Shown here piece by piece: positions 17,154-29,309 of a DNA stretch of 64,000 bases (positions are counted from its first letter, which is position 1; each line of letters begins with the position of its first letter). The stretch comes from Minicystis rosea (GTDB lineage: Bacteria > Myxococcota_A > Polyangia > Polyangiales > Polyangiaceae). Made by a program: the position numbers and the translations under genes. The stretch is taken from positions 5,935,573 through 5,999,572 of the forward strand of contig CP016211.1 in the NCBI GenBank assembly GCA_001931535.1. Direction: 5' to 3'. The notes under the pieces are model-generated. The model made no database searches. It was not told the origin of the DNA and was given only the letters and a program-made list of their open reading frames with translations.

Positions 17154-20100
17154 TCAGGAGGTGGTTTCGAGGGCGACGCCGAAGGCACGGGCGAGCTCGA
17201 GGCAATGCACGTTGTCGGGCACGGCTTCGAGGAAGCGGGCGCGCGCCGTCTCGCGCAGGAGGACGGCACGCGCGAAGATGCGACGACACGCGTCGCCGAC
17301 GGCGGCCTTCGCGCCTTCGTGGTCACCGATGGAGTGGAGGGCTTCGGCGTGGGCGACGCCGATGAGGGTTTCGAAATCCTCGACGGCGCCGAGGGCGGCG
17401 AGCGCCTGCGCAGCCTCGGCGGCGGTCGCGACGGCGTCGGCGAGGAGGCCTTGGGCGCGGAGGGCGCGCGAGCGGGCGGCGAGCGCGCCAGCGCGGAGCG
17501 GGGCCGGCGAGGCGGCGTTCTCGGCCACGCGCCGCGCTTCGGCCTCGGCGCCGCGCGCGTCACCGGCGGCGAGGAGGATGCGCGAGAGATAGACGCGTGA
17601 GGCGCCCTCGAGGCGCGGATCGCCGGCGGCGGCGAAGGCGCGCACCGCAGCCTCCTCGGCGTGCTGGGCCTCTTCGAGGCGGCCGAGCTGATGGAGAACG
17701 CCGCCAAGGTTGTGGAGCGCGAGCGGCGCGATGGTGCCGAGGCCCATGCGCGAGGCGGTGGCGTGGGCGCGCCGGAGCGCGTCCTCCGCTTCGACGAAGT
17801 TGCCGAGCGAGGCGTGGATGAAGCCGGTGTTGGCGAGCGTGAGGCAAGCGGCACGGCGATCACCGGCGCGCTCGAAGCCGTCGATGGCGGCTTCGTTGTA
17901 GGCGAGGGCCGATTCGAGATCGCGCTCGTGATCGGCGAGGAGCGCGCGGACCTGATGGAGGCGCGCGGCGACGGCGGGATCGAGCTTGCCCGCGCTCGCG
18001 GAGATGCGCTCGATTTCGAGGAGGATGCGCGCGGTCTGCTCGGTGTTGCCGCTGTAGATCATCTGCCCAGCGGCGGGCGCGAGGGCCGCGAGGAGCGGGC
18101 CTTTGATGTCGGCGGAGGCATCGGCGAGGCGCGCGGCGTCGTACACGCGCAGCGCTTCGGTGGCCCACGAGACGACGAGCTCGAAGCGACCGAGGCGACC
18201 ATTGGCCGCGATGGCTTCGCGGGCCGCGTGGAACCAGATGGGGGCGCCGCGGGGGAGCAGCTCGGCGGCCTCGGCGGCGGCCGGCGCGCCGAGGGCCATC
18301 TCGCCGCGCCAGCGATAAGCTTCGGCCTGGATCAGGCGCGCGCGGCCGCGATCTTCGCCGAGGCATCCGGCGGCGATCGCGCGATCGCCGTGCGTGACAG
18401 CGGCCGCGAAATCATGGCCGGCGAGCGCTTTTTCGGCGGCGACGAGGTGATGGACGGCGGCGCGCGCGCTCTCGTCGCCGCGCTCGAAATGCGCGGCGAG
18501 GATGGCTGGATCGGCCGCGCCGGCGCGCTCCAGGAAGGCGCCCGCGAGGCGATGGGCGACGCGGCGATCGTCGTCGGGGATCATCGCGTAGGCGGCGTCG
18601 CGCACGAGCGCATGACGGAAGACGAGATCGTTCTCGCCGGGGAAGCTGCCGGCATCGCGGCGCGCGACGATCTCGGCGGCGACGAGGCGATCGAGGGCCT
18701 CGGTGACGGTGTCGATGGGATCGCCGAGGAGCGCGACGACGCCGCTCTGCCAGAAGGTCTGGCCGAAGACGCTCCCCGCGCGGAGGACGCGCTTGGTGCC
18801 CGCGCCGAGCGCGTCGAGGCGCGCTTGCACCATGCCGAGCACGGTGTCGGGGAGCGCGTCGGATGCGCCCTCGGCGACGGCGCGCACCAGCTCTTCGAGG
18901 TAGAAGGGGTTGCCGTCGGCGCGGCCGACGATGCGCTGCACATCGATGTCCGTGGCGGTCGATCCGAGCACGGCGCGAACGAGGCGCTCGCTCGCTTTGG
19001 GCGTGAGGGGACCGAGCCGGATCGCGAGCGCGCTGTCGTCGAGCCACGAGCCGGGGAAGCGCTCGTGAAGCTCGGGGCGACCGAGGCCGACGACGAAGAG
19101 CGGCAGCTCCGCGAGGGCGCGCAGCGCGGCGCCGACGAAGGACACGCTGGCGCGATCACCCCAATGGAGATCTTCGAGCACGATGACGATGGGGCGCACC
19201 GAGCACTCGGCCTCGAGCCACTCGATCCACGCGGCCCGCAGGAGATCACCGCGGTGCATGGCGTCGCGGCGCGGGCCGGGCTCGCTCGACGAGACGTCGG
19301 GGAGCGAAGCGATTTCACCGAGGAGCAGCGTGGTGCGCGCCGAGACGCGCGGAGCGACGCGGGCCGAGAGCTTGCGCCATTGATCGGCCGCGGGCTCGCC
19401 GTCGAGGATGCCGGCGAAGCGGCGAACGAGCGGCGCGAGGAGACCGAACGCGGAGTCGACGGCGATGGGGCTGCCGCGGGCGATGAGGATCTCGGGGCGT
19501 GGATCGGCGCGCGCGATGTGGCCCGAGAGCTCGTGACGGAGGCGTGATTTGCCGATGCCGGCCGGGCCGCTGACGACGACGGCGCGCGCCACCGGCTCGG
19601 AGATGCACTCGGTGAACGCGGCCTCGAGGCTCGCGAGCTCGCGATCGCGGCCGACCAGCGGCGTGGGCTTGCCGACGAGGGTGCGCGGCGCGGCCGCCGC
19701 GGGGCGGACACCGGAGAGCACGCGATCCTCGATCACGAAATGCTCGGCGAGCAGGCGCGCGGTGGGCTCGTCGAGGTGGATGGCGGGCGCGCCGTGGCGA
19801 TCGATCTCGCGAGCACCGCGCTCGAGGAGATCTCCCGAGAGGCCGGTGACACCGGTGAGCGCGCGCCCCGTGGCGATGGCGAGCTGAAGGCCGGGCACGC
19901 GCTCGGCGGCGAGGAGCGCGGCGCGGGCGGCGCGCACGGCCTCGTCGCCGGTGCTGCGCGCGCCGCCGAAGACGGCGATCATGCGGTGGCCGAGGGTGCC
20001 GTGGCAGACGCCGCCCAACGCTTCGGCGATGGCGGCGACGGCGTGTCGATCGCGATCGACGGAGGCCTCGGCGAAGCCGGCGAAGAGCGCGGTGATCACG

Positions 20101-21020
20101 CGCTGCTCGAAGGTCGACGAGAGCGCCGCGCCGGCGCGCGCGGTGGGCGTGTCGTCGGACGGATCCTCGGGCAGCGAGAGAGGGCCGTTCCAGGGCGGAA
20201 CCGCGGCGATCGCAGCGACGAGCTCATGGGTGGATCCAAAACGATCCAGGGGGTCTTTGGCGAGCGCGCGGTGCACGAGCGTATCGAGATCCAAAGGCAC
20301 GCCGGGCACGAGATCGCGGAGGCGAGGCGGCTCGCCGAGGACGATCTTGGCGAGGATGGCGAACTGATCGTCGCCGGTGAAAGGACGACGGCCGGTGACG
20401 AGCTCGAAGAGGACGACGCCGAGAGAGAATTGATCGGAGCGCGTGGTGACGCGCTCCTCGCCGCGCACCTGCTCCGGTGACATGTACGAAGGCGTGCCGA
20501 TGGCGAGGCCCACGGTGGTGAGCGTCGACTCGGAGGAGGCGCGCGCAATGCCGAGATCGATGAGCTTGGCGCGGAGACCGCCCGCGCCGTCGTCGAGGAG
20601 GTAGACGTTGGCCGGCTTGACGTCGCGATGGATGATGCCGACGTCGTGGAGCGCGGCGAGGCCCGTCGCGATCTGGCGCGCGACGCCGAGGGATTCGACG
20701 AAGGTCAGGCGGCTTCGCTTCTGGCGATGCGCGAGGTCTTCGCCTTCGAGCCACTCGACGACGAGGCAGGGCCGGCCGCGGTCGTCGACGCCGTGCGCGA
20801 GGTAGCGAACGACGTGCGGGTCGCCGACCTGCGCGAGCAGGCGGGCCTCGCGACGGAAGCGCGCGACGGCGTGCTCGTCGTCTTGGGAGAGGAGGCGTTT
20901 GACGGCGACGACATCGCCGGTGCGTCGATCGAGGGCGCGATGGACATCGCCCGAGCCGCCGCGGCCCACCCGCGCGTCGAGGACGAAGCGGGATTCGATC
21001 GGGAAATCGTCGTCCTCCAT
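17154..21020 (-). CDS. Ser/Thr kinase + degenerate cyclase + AAA ATPase + TPR regulator, copy 2
   Basis: The 1288-residue protein starts at ATG 21018-21020. Domain order: protein kinase (GRGGSGDVHRA loop, HRDVKPANV near 131, IDLGIAR in place of DFG, SYMSPEQV), then a class III nucleotide-cyclase-like stretch (RVITALFAGF at ~310) that has lost the metal-binding Asp, then an STAND/AAA-type ATPase (GPAGIGKSR near 487), and TPR-type helices to the C-terminus. Such proteins integrate signals by phosphorylation and ATP-driven assembly. It follows its paralog by only 14 bp on the same strand, and both lie behind a FabH-like gene, forming one operon. The ligand is unknown. Confidence 0.85.
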   Translation of the reverse strand: MEDDDFPIESRFVLDARVGRGGSGDVHRALDRRTGDVVAVKRLLSQDDEHAVARFRREARLLAQVGDPHVVRYLAHGVDDRGRPCLVVEWLEGEDLAHRQKRSRLTFVESLGVARQIATGLAALHDVGIIHRDVKPANVYLLDDGAGGLRAKLIDLGIARASSESTLTTVGLAIGTPSYMSPEQVRGEERVTTRSDQFSLGVVLFELVTGRRPFTGDDQFAILAKIVLGEPPRLRDLVPGVPLDLDTLVHRALAKDPLDRFGSTHELVAAIAAVPPWNGPLSLPEDPSDDTPTARAGAALSSTFEQRVITALFAGFAEASVDRDRHAVAAIAEALGGVCHGTLGHRMIAVFGGARSTGDEAVRAARAALLAAERVPGLQLAIATGRALTGVTGLSGDLLERGAREIDRHGAPAIHLDEPTARLLAEHFVIEDRVLSGVRPAAAAPRTLVGKPTPLVGRDRELASLEAAFTECISEPVARAVVVSGPAGIGKSRLRHELSGHIARADPRPEILIARGSPIAVDSAFGLLAPLVRRFAGILDGEPAADQWRKLSARVAPRVSARTTLLLGEIASLPDVSSSEPGPRRDAMHRGDLLRAAWIEWLEAECSVRPIVIVLEDLHWGDRASVSFVGAALRALAELPLFVVGLGRPELHERFPGSWLDDSALAIRLGPLTPKASERLVRAVLGSTATDIDVQRIVGRADGNPFYLEELVRAVAEGASDALPDTVLGMVQARLDALGAGTKRVLRAGSVFGQTFWQSGVVALLGDPIDTVTEALDRLVAAEIVARRDAGSFPGENDLVFRHALVRDAAYAMIPDDDRRVAHRLAGAFLERAGAADPAILAAHFERGDESARAAVHHLVAAEKALAGHDFAAAVTHGDRAIAAGCLGEDRGRARLIQAEAYRWRGEMALGAPAAAEAAELLPRGAPIWFHAAREAIAANGRLGRFELVVSWATEALRVYDAARLADASADIKGPLLAALAPAAGQMIYSGNTEQTARILLEIERISASAGKLDPAVAARLHQVRALLADHERDLESALAYNEAAIDGFERAGDRRAACLTLANTGFIHASLGNFVEAEDALRRAHATASRMGLGTIAPLALHNLGGVLHQLGRLEEAQHAEEAAVRAFAAAGDPRLEGASRVYLSRILLAAGDARGAEAEARRVAENAASPAPLRAGALAARSRALRAQGLLADAVATAAEAAQALAALGAVEDFETLIGVAHAEALHSIGDHEGAKAAVGDACRRIFARAVLLRETARARFLEAVPDNVHCLELARAFGVALETTS

Positions 21021-21034
21021 CGCCTCCGCTAACG

Positions 21035-24976
<3,942 letters not shown>

Positions 24977-24991
24977 GGCGCAGCCTTTCGC

Positions 24992-25993
24992 TTACATCCG
25001 CACGATCGAGGCGCCCCAGGCCAGCCCGGCGCCGAGCGCGCAGAGCAGCACCGTCTGACCGGGCTTGATGCGCCCGTCGCGCACCGCTTGGTCGAGCGCG
25101 ATCGGGATCGACGCCGACGACGTGTTCCCATGCTCGGCCACGTTCTCGATGAACTTGCTCCGCGGGTAGCCGAGCCGCTGCGAGATCTTCTCCACGATGT
25201 TGTGGTTCGCCTGGAGCGGCACCACCCAATCGAGCTCCGCGCTCGTCAGCCCCGCGGCCTTGAGCGCTTGCATCGAATACGACGTCAAGTGCCGCACCGT
25301 GATGGCGAAGAGCTCCGTCCCCTGCATCTGCATGGTGTTGCGCCGCTGCTCCAGACGATCGGCGGTCATCGGCTCGGCCGATCCGCCGCCGGGGATCTCG
25401 AGCAGCTTCGCCATCGTCCCGTCCGCGTGGATCTTCGACGACAGGATCCCGCGCCCGTCATCCTGCGCCGGCCCGAGCACGATCGCACCCGCGCCGTCGC
25501 CGAATAGCGGCACCGTGGTGCGATCCTTGGGATCGAGGAAGCGCGAGAGCGCGTCCGCGCCGATCACGAGGATGGTCTTGTACGTGCCCGCCGCGATGAA
25601 CTGATCCGCGATCGTCATCGCATAAAGGAACCCCGCGAACGAGGCCGCCACGTCGAACGACGGGATGAGATCCGCGCCCAGCTTCTGCTGCACGTGCACC
25701 GCGGTGGCCGGCATGGGCGTGTCGCCGCTGACCGTCGCCAGGATGATCATGTCGAGATCGGCCACCGTGAGGCCCGCCGCCTCGATCGCCGCGCGCCCCG
25801 CGGCCGCGGCCATGTCGCTCGTCACCTCGCCCGGCGCGACCACGTGGCGCCGCTCGATGCCGGTGTGCTGGCGGATCCACCCGTCCGTCGTGGCCACGCG
25901 GGCCTCGATCTCGGCGTTGGTCACGACCTTCGTCGGCACGTAGCTGCCGGTGCCGAGGATGCGAGAGCGGGAAACGCGGGTCTTCGGGTCCAT
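24992..25993 (-). CDS. FabH-like (KAS III fold) protein lacking catalytic Cys and His
   Basis: The 333-residue protein has the length and fold motifs of beta-ketoacyl-ACP synthase III (GTGSYVPTKVVTN start, WIRQHTGIERRH, DGAGAIVLG, EHGNTSSASIP). The active-site Cys block, normally AACxGF, reads DVAASFAGF, so Phe occupies the Cys position. The HQAN block reads VPLQANHN, with Leu for His. Asn in GNTSS is kept. Condensation by the usual Cys/His/Asn triad is therefore not expected. It could be a binding or regulatory pseudo-enzyme, fitting its operon with two signalling kinases. Codons were checked on the DNA at both sites. The hexamer TACGGT (minus strand, 26003-26008) lies 9 nt before the ATG. 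Confidence 0.85.
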   Translation of the reverse strand: MDPKTRVSRSRILGTGSYVPTKVVTNAEIEARVATTDGWIRQHTGIERRHVVAPGEVTSDMAAAAGRAAIEAAGLTVADLDMIILATVSGDTPMPATAVHVQQKLGADLIPSFDVAASFAGFLYAMTIADQFIAAGTYKTILVIGADALSRFLDPKDRTTVPLFGDGAGAIVLGPAQDDGRGILSSKIHADGTMAKLLEIPGGGSAEPMTADRLEQRRNTMQMQGTELFAITVRHLTSYSMQALKAAGLTSAELDWVVPLQANHNIVEKISQRLGYPRSKFIENVAEHGNTSSASIPIALDQAVRDGRIKPGQTVLLCALGAGLAWGASIVRM

Positions 25994-26178
25994 GGGCCGC
26001 GCACCGTAGCAGAAGGTCCGCCCGGCAGGTCAGCGCCAATACCCGCCCCCGGCGCCGATCCGGAACCGGTCGCAAGGGCGGGAGCAGGCACCTCGGGGGA
26101 ACGATCGCTGACCGTTTGCACGCCCCGAATGCACGCGGCCCTTGAGCCGGGGCCCGGCTCGGGTAGAGTCCCGGCGCC

Positions 26179-26847
26179 ATGGCTACGACCGCTGAGCAGG
26201 ACGATCACGACGAGAAGAACGAAGACGCGGAGGGCGCCTCCGCCGAGGAGCCCAAGGCCGAAGCAGCGCCCGCGCCCAAGCCGAACCGGCCGAGCGGCAA
26301 GCGCCCGGCCAAGCGCGCCCGCCCGGCGCCGCCGCCGCAGCAAGGCACCTCGCTCGGCAAGAGCATGATCCTCTTCGTCCTCATCATCGGCGGTCTCGCG
26401 GCCGGCTTCGCCCTCCTCGGCAGCGAGAAGCCGCAGGAGCAGGCCAAGCCCAAGTGGAAGGTCGGCGACACGGCGGACGTCGAGATCACCCTCGTCAAGA
26501 ACGACCGGCAGGAGCTCTCCTGCGCGTCGTCCGACGAAATCGGCGGCAAGCACTGCGCCTTCGAGGGCGCCAACAAGCCCTGGAGCAAGGGCGACAACGG
26601 CGACGACAAGAAGCTCCTCAAGCCCTACACCACGACGGATCGCATCCAGTTCACCGCCGCCGGCGTGTGGAGCGAGCCCGCGCTCGCCGCCGACAAGATC
26701 CCCGCCACGCGCTTCAGCGTGAAGTGCAAGTACAAGGTCGAGGGCACGTTGAAGAACGTCTCCGTGCGCTGGGAGTCGACCGGCCAGTGGTTCCCCGGCA
26801 ACGAGTGGTACGCGGGCTCGGTCTCCGACTGCAAGGTCGCGCCTTGA
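26179..26847 (+). CDS. Single-pass membrane protein with charged N-terminus (hypothetical)
   Basis: The 222-residue protein has an acidic, Ala/Pro/Lys-rich cytosolic N-terminus (1-70), one membrane helix (SMILFVLIIGGLAAGFALL, ~70-88) and an extracytoplasmic domain of ~130 residues with four Cys (SCAS...KHC, VKC, SDC), probably two disulfides. No family was recognised. ATG 26179 is preceded by TAGAGT at 26164-26169 with TTGAGC 16 bp further up, so the mRNA may be leaderless. It is divergent from the FabH-like operon, and hairpins follow its stop. Confidence 0.55.
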   Translation: MATTAEQDDHDEKNEDAEGASAEEPKAEAAPAPKPNRPSGKRPAKRARPAPPPQQGTSLGKSMILFVLIIGGLAAGFALLGSEKPQEQAKPKWKVGDTADVEITLVKNDRQELSCASSDEIGGKHCAFEGANKPWSKGDNGDDKKLLKPYTTTDRIQFTAAGVWSEPALAADKIPATRFSVKCKYKVEGTLKNVSVRWESTGQWFPGNEWYAGSVSDCKVAP

Positions 26848-26853
26848 GCTGAT

Positions 26854-26999
26854 GGGGCCGCTCGCGGCCCCAAACCTCGCGCTCGACACGCCAGCGCGGG
26901 TCATGATGGAGCCGCAAGCGGCTGCATCCTCGCGCTCGACGAGCCTCCGCTGATCGCAGCCATTCCGCATCCCGAGCCCATCCTCTCGTGATGGGCTCG
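26854..26999. repeat. Palindromic elements between two + strand genes
   Basis: GGGGCCGC-tc-GCGGCCCC (26854-26871) matches the elements at 10717 and 10773, and GCCGCaaGCGGC (26911-26922) follows. A 10-bp stem CGAGCCCATC/GATGGGCTCG (26973-26982 and 26990-26999) comes last and contains the first candidate ATG of the acyltransferase-3 gene. These probably terminate the upstream transcript, or belong to a dispersed repeat family. Confidence 0.6.
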
Positions 27000-28253
27000 C
27001 ACCTCGCACCATCGGTTTCGATGTGCCGTGGCCGCGTCGCGCACTACCCTCACCGCGCCCTGACGCCTCCCCTCGCCTCCCTCCTCGAGCGACCCGCGCC
27101 CAGCGGCGGTGGCCGCGTGCTGCCGCAGCTCGACGCGCTCCGCGGCATCGCCATCCTCGCCGTGTTCGTGCAGCACCTCGGCGATCGCTTCATGCCGCTC
27201 GTCGAGGCCACCGTGGATCAACGCGTGCCGCGCGCCCTCGCGCCGTGGATCCTCACTGCGCTCCATCATGCGCATTGGGGCGTCGATCTCTTCTTCGTCC
27301 TCTCCGGCTTCTCGCTCGCTCAAGGCTACCTGCGCGCCTTCGATGCGGGCCGCTCCGCGCCGACGGCGCGCACCTTCCTCCTCCGCCGCGCCGCGCGCAT
27401 CCTCCCCGGCTACTACGTCGCGCTCCTCGTCACGCTCGCATTCCATCGCGCCGTCGTCGGCATGCCCGGCTTCGGGGCTGCGCTGGCGATGCATTCGTTG
27501 GTGCTCCAAGGATATTTCGCTCCCGGCGGCATCGTCATCATCGGCGCCGCTTGGTCGCTCACCACCGAGGTGCATTTCTATCTGCTCCTCCCGCTCCTCG
27601 CGCGCCCGCTCCTCGATCGCGCGCGCGGCACGCGGCGCTACTGGATCGGGGCCGCGCTCGTCGTGGCCGCGTGGCTCTCGCGCGCATGGCTGCACGAAAT
27701 CGTGCTTCATCCCGGCGTCCACACCGGCCTCCTCGAAGCCACCCAACGGCGTTGGATCACGAGCCGCCTCGATCAATTCGTCCTCGGCGCCCTCGCGGCG
27801 ACGGCTCACGCGGAGATCGATCGCGCGCGCCTCGGCGCGATTGCCGCGCGCTTCGCACCGGCCGCAATCGCGCTCTCTCTCGTGGTGCTCTTGATCGGGT
27901 TCCGCCTCGAAGGTGAGCTCTATCTCGACCCGCACGGATCGTGGCCTTACGCCATCATCTCCATGGCCACGGCGGGCCTCGTGCTCGCGGCCACGCTCGC
28001 GGGCGATGGCCTGACTCGCATCCTCGCGCCCGCGCCGCTCACGGCCATCGGTGTCGTGAGCTACGGAGTCTTCCTCTATCACCAGCTCGCGATTGGCCTC
28101 GTCGGCAGCGTCCTCCGCGCGCCCGGCCTCGCGAGCCTCGCGGCCAATGCCATCTTGGCCCTCGCCCTCGCGGTCGCGGCGGGCACCGCATCGTGGCTGT
28201 TCGTGGAGCGCCCGGTGATGCGGTGGGCCGCAGCACGCAGCCCGCGCCGTTGA
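26991..28253 (+). CDS. Acyltransferase-3 family membrane protein (OafA-like)
   Basis: About 420 residues with ten or so membrane helices. The N-terminal motif LPQLDALRGIAILAVFVQH and the WGVDLFFVLSGF block are diagnostic for acyltransferase-3 proteins, which O-acylate sugars, lipids or peptides at the membrane; the R-x10-H motif is present. The start is uncertain: the ATG at 26991 sits inside a 10-bp hairpin stem, the GTG at 26988 is beside it, and the ATG at 27021 is an alternative with ~411 residues. No acceptor is suggested by the neighbours. Confidence 0.8.
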   Translation: MGSHLAPSVSMCRGRVAHYPHRALTPPLASLLERPAPSGGGRVLPQLDALRGIAILAVFVQHLGDRFMPLVEATVDQRVPRALAPWILTALHHAHWGVDLFFVLSGFSLAQGYLRAFDAGRSAPTARTFLLRRAARILPGYYVALLVTLAFHRAVVGMPGFGAALAMHSLVLQGYFAPGGIVIIGAAWSLTTEVHFYLLLPLLARPLLDRARGTRRYWIGAALVVAAWLSRAWLHEIVLHPGVHTGLLEATQRRWITSRLDQFVLGALAATAHAEIDRARLGAIAARFAPAAIALSLVVLLIGFRLEGELYLDPHGSWPYAIISMATAGLVLAATLAGDGLTRILAPAPLTAIGVVSYGVFLYHQLAIGLVGSVLRAPGLASLAANAILALALAVAAGTASWLFVERPVMRWAAARSPRR

Positions 28254-28426
28254 GCTTCAGGGCTCGCGCCGCGGATCTCGAGTCATCGAAAGGCTCCGAC
28301 TCTCGGGAACGTGGCGCGGCGCCATACCCCGCTTCGGTTCGTGAGCGATCCCGGTGATACCCGACGTGCAACCGCGCCCGTGATCGTGCAAATTCAAAAT
28401 CGATGACGACGTGCAAGGAAGAGGCG

Positions 28427-28863
28427 ATGCGCTGGGTCCACCGCTATGCCGCGGGAGGCGCTGCGTTCGCGGCCATCCCCATGCCCTTCTCGACGAGCGC
28501 CGGCCTCGCCGCGCTCGAGACGCACATGGCCTCGATGATCTCCGAGATCTACGGCGACCCGCAGAGCACCTTCGCCACCGCGACCGCGGGCGGCGCATTC
28601 ACCGCGCTGGGCCAAGGCCTCAAGTACGTCGCCTGCCAAGCGAGCTGCTTCGTGCCGGTGCTGGGCATCCCCATCCGCATGGCGATCGCGGGCGGCACCA
28701 TCGAGTCGTTCGGCTACGCCATCGTGGCGCACTACGAGCGCAAGCACCCCGAGAAGGTCTTCACGAGGCCCACGCCCCGAGCAAAGAGGCGGCGAGCAAA
28801 GAGCCTGCAAGCAAAGAGACGGCGAGCAAAGAATCCGCAGACAAGCCGTTGGACGAAGCATGA
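28427..28863 (+). CDS. DUF697-like membrane protein with a frameshift before its Lys/Glu-rich tail
   Basis: ATG 28427 (AGGA 7 nt upstream) opens a ~110-residue protein with DUF697-like features: AAGGAAFAAIPMPFSTSAGL, MISEIYG, and a second hydrophobic segment FVPVLGIPIRMAIAGG. In the first frame the C-terminus becomes Arg-rich and runs on unnaturally. In the next frame a tail of ASKE-type repeats ends at a stop at 28863, as expected for such proteins. One C missing from the run at 28775-28778 would join them (VFTRPTPPSKEAAS). Either the tail is changed by mutation or the base is missing in the sequence. Function unknown; DUF697 domains often accompany GTPases. Confidence 0.55.
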
Positions 28864-29008
28864 AGACGTGAGCGAGAGAGCTGTCCTCGCGACGGCGCTC
28901 GCTCACGTCATCGCATCGCCACGCGACGATGGACCACGGCCACGCACGCGCCGTTCAGCGTGCTGGAGCCGAGCAAATGTGGCCGTGATCCGCGCGCGAG
29001 AGCGTCGA

Positions 29009-29290
29009 CTACCAGCTCCCGTGACTGCCGTGCGAGCCGTGGCTGCCGTGCGAGCCGTGGCTGCCGTGCGAGCCATGGCTGCCGTGCGAGCCATGGCTGC
29101 CGTGCGAGCCATGGCTGCCGTGGGAACAGTGCTGCGCAGGGATCACGCCGCCCTCCGGACCCATGACATCCGAGGCTGCATCGGCGCCCGTCGCGGCCTT
29201 TTGAGAAATCCCGGCCTCGTCCTTCGAGAGCATTCCGCTCGGGGAACGAGCGAAGCTCGGAAGCTTACCCGGACCGTTGTTCTTCGTCAT
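29009..29290 (-). CDS. hxsA: His-Xaa-Ser repeat RiPP precursor (HxsA-like)
   Basis: The 93-residue peptide starts at ATG 29288-29290, with AAGGAGGAG 5 nt upstream. The first ~53 residues are a hydrophilic leader-like part without signal peptide. A single Cys (AQHCS) precedes twelve perfect HGS repeats, and the chain ends in Trp. The name His-Xaa-Ser system was given by Haft and Basu for repeat peptides encoded beside paired rSAM genes. Here the peptide follows the HxsB-like maturase by 19 bp on the same strand. The repeat region is the predicted modification target; the chemistry is not known from sequence. The terminal Trp and the single Cys before the repeats could also be modified. Confidence 0.85.
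   Translation of the reverse strand: MTKNNGPGKLPSFARSPSGMLSKDEAGISQKAATGADAASDVMGPEGGVIPAQHCSHGSHGSHGSHGSHGSHGSHGSHGSHGSHGSHGSHGSW
29015..29122 (-). repeat. Twelve 9-bp coding repeats (HGS), in 18-bp alternating pairs
   Basis: The DNA alternates two 9-bp forms (CACGGCAGC and CATGGCTCG on the coding strand), giving a mostly 18-bp period. Both encode His-Gly-Ser. The alternating codons are a molecular signature of unit duplication followed by homogenisation, with strong amino-acid constraint. Confidence 0.9.
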
Positions 29291-29309
29291 CTCGGCTCCT
29301 CCTTCAAGT

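Noticed and set aside
29015..29122. Short direct repeats resembling a CRISPR-like array
   Set aside because: The repeats are 9-18 bp without spacers and encode an in-frame HGS peptide behind a good ribosome-binding site.
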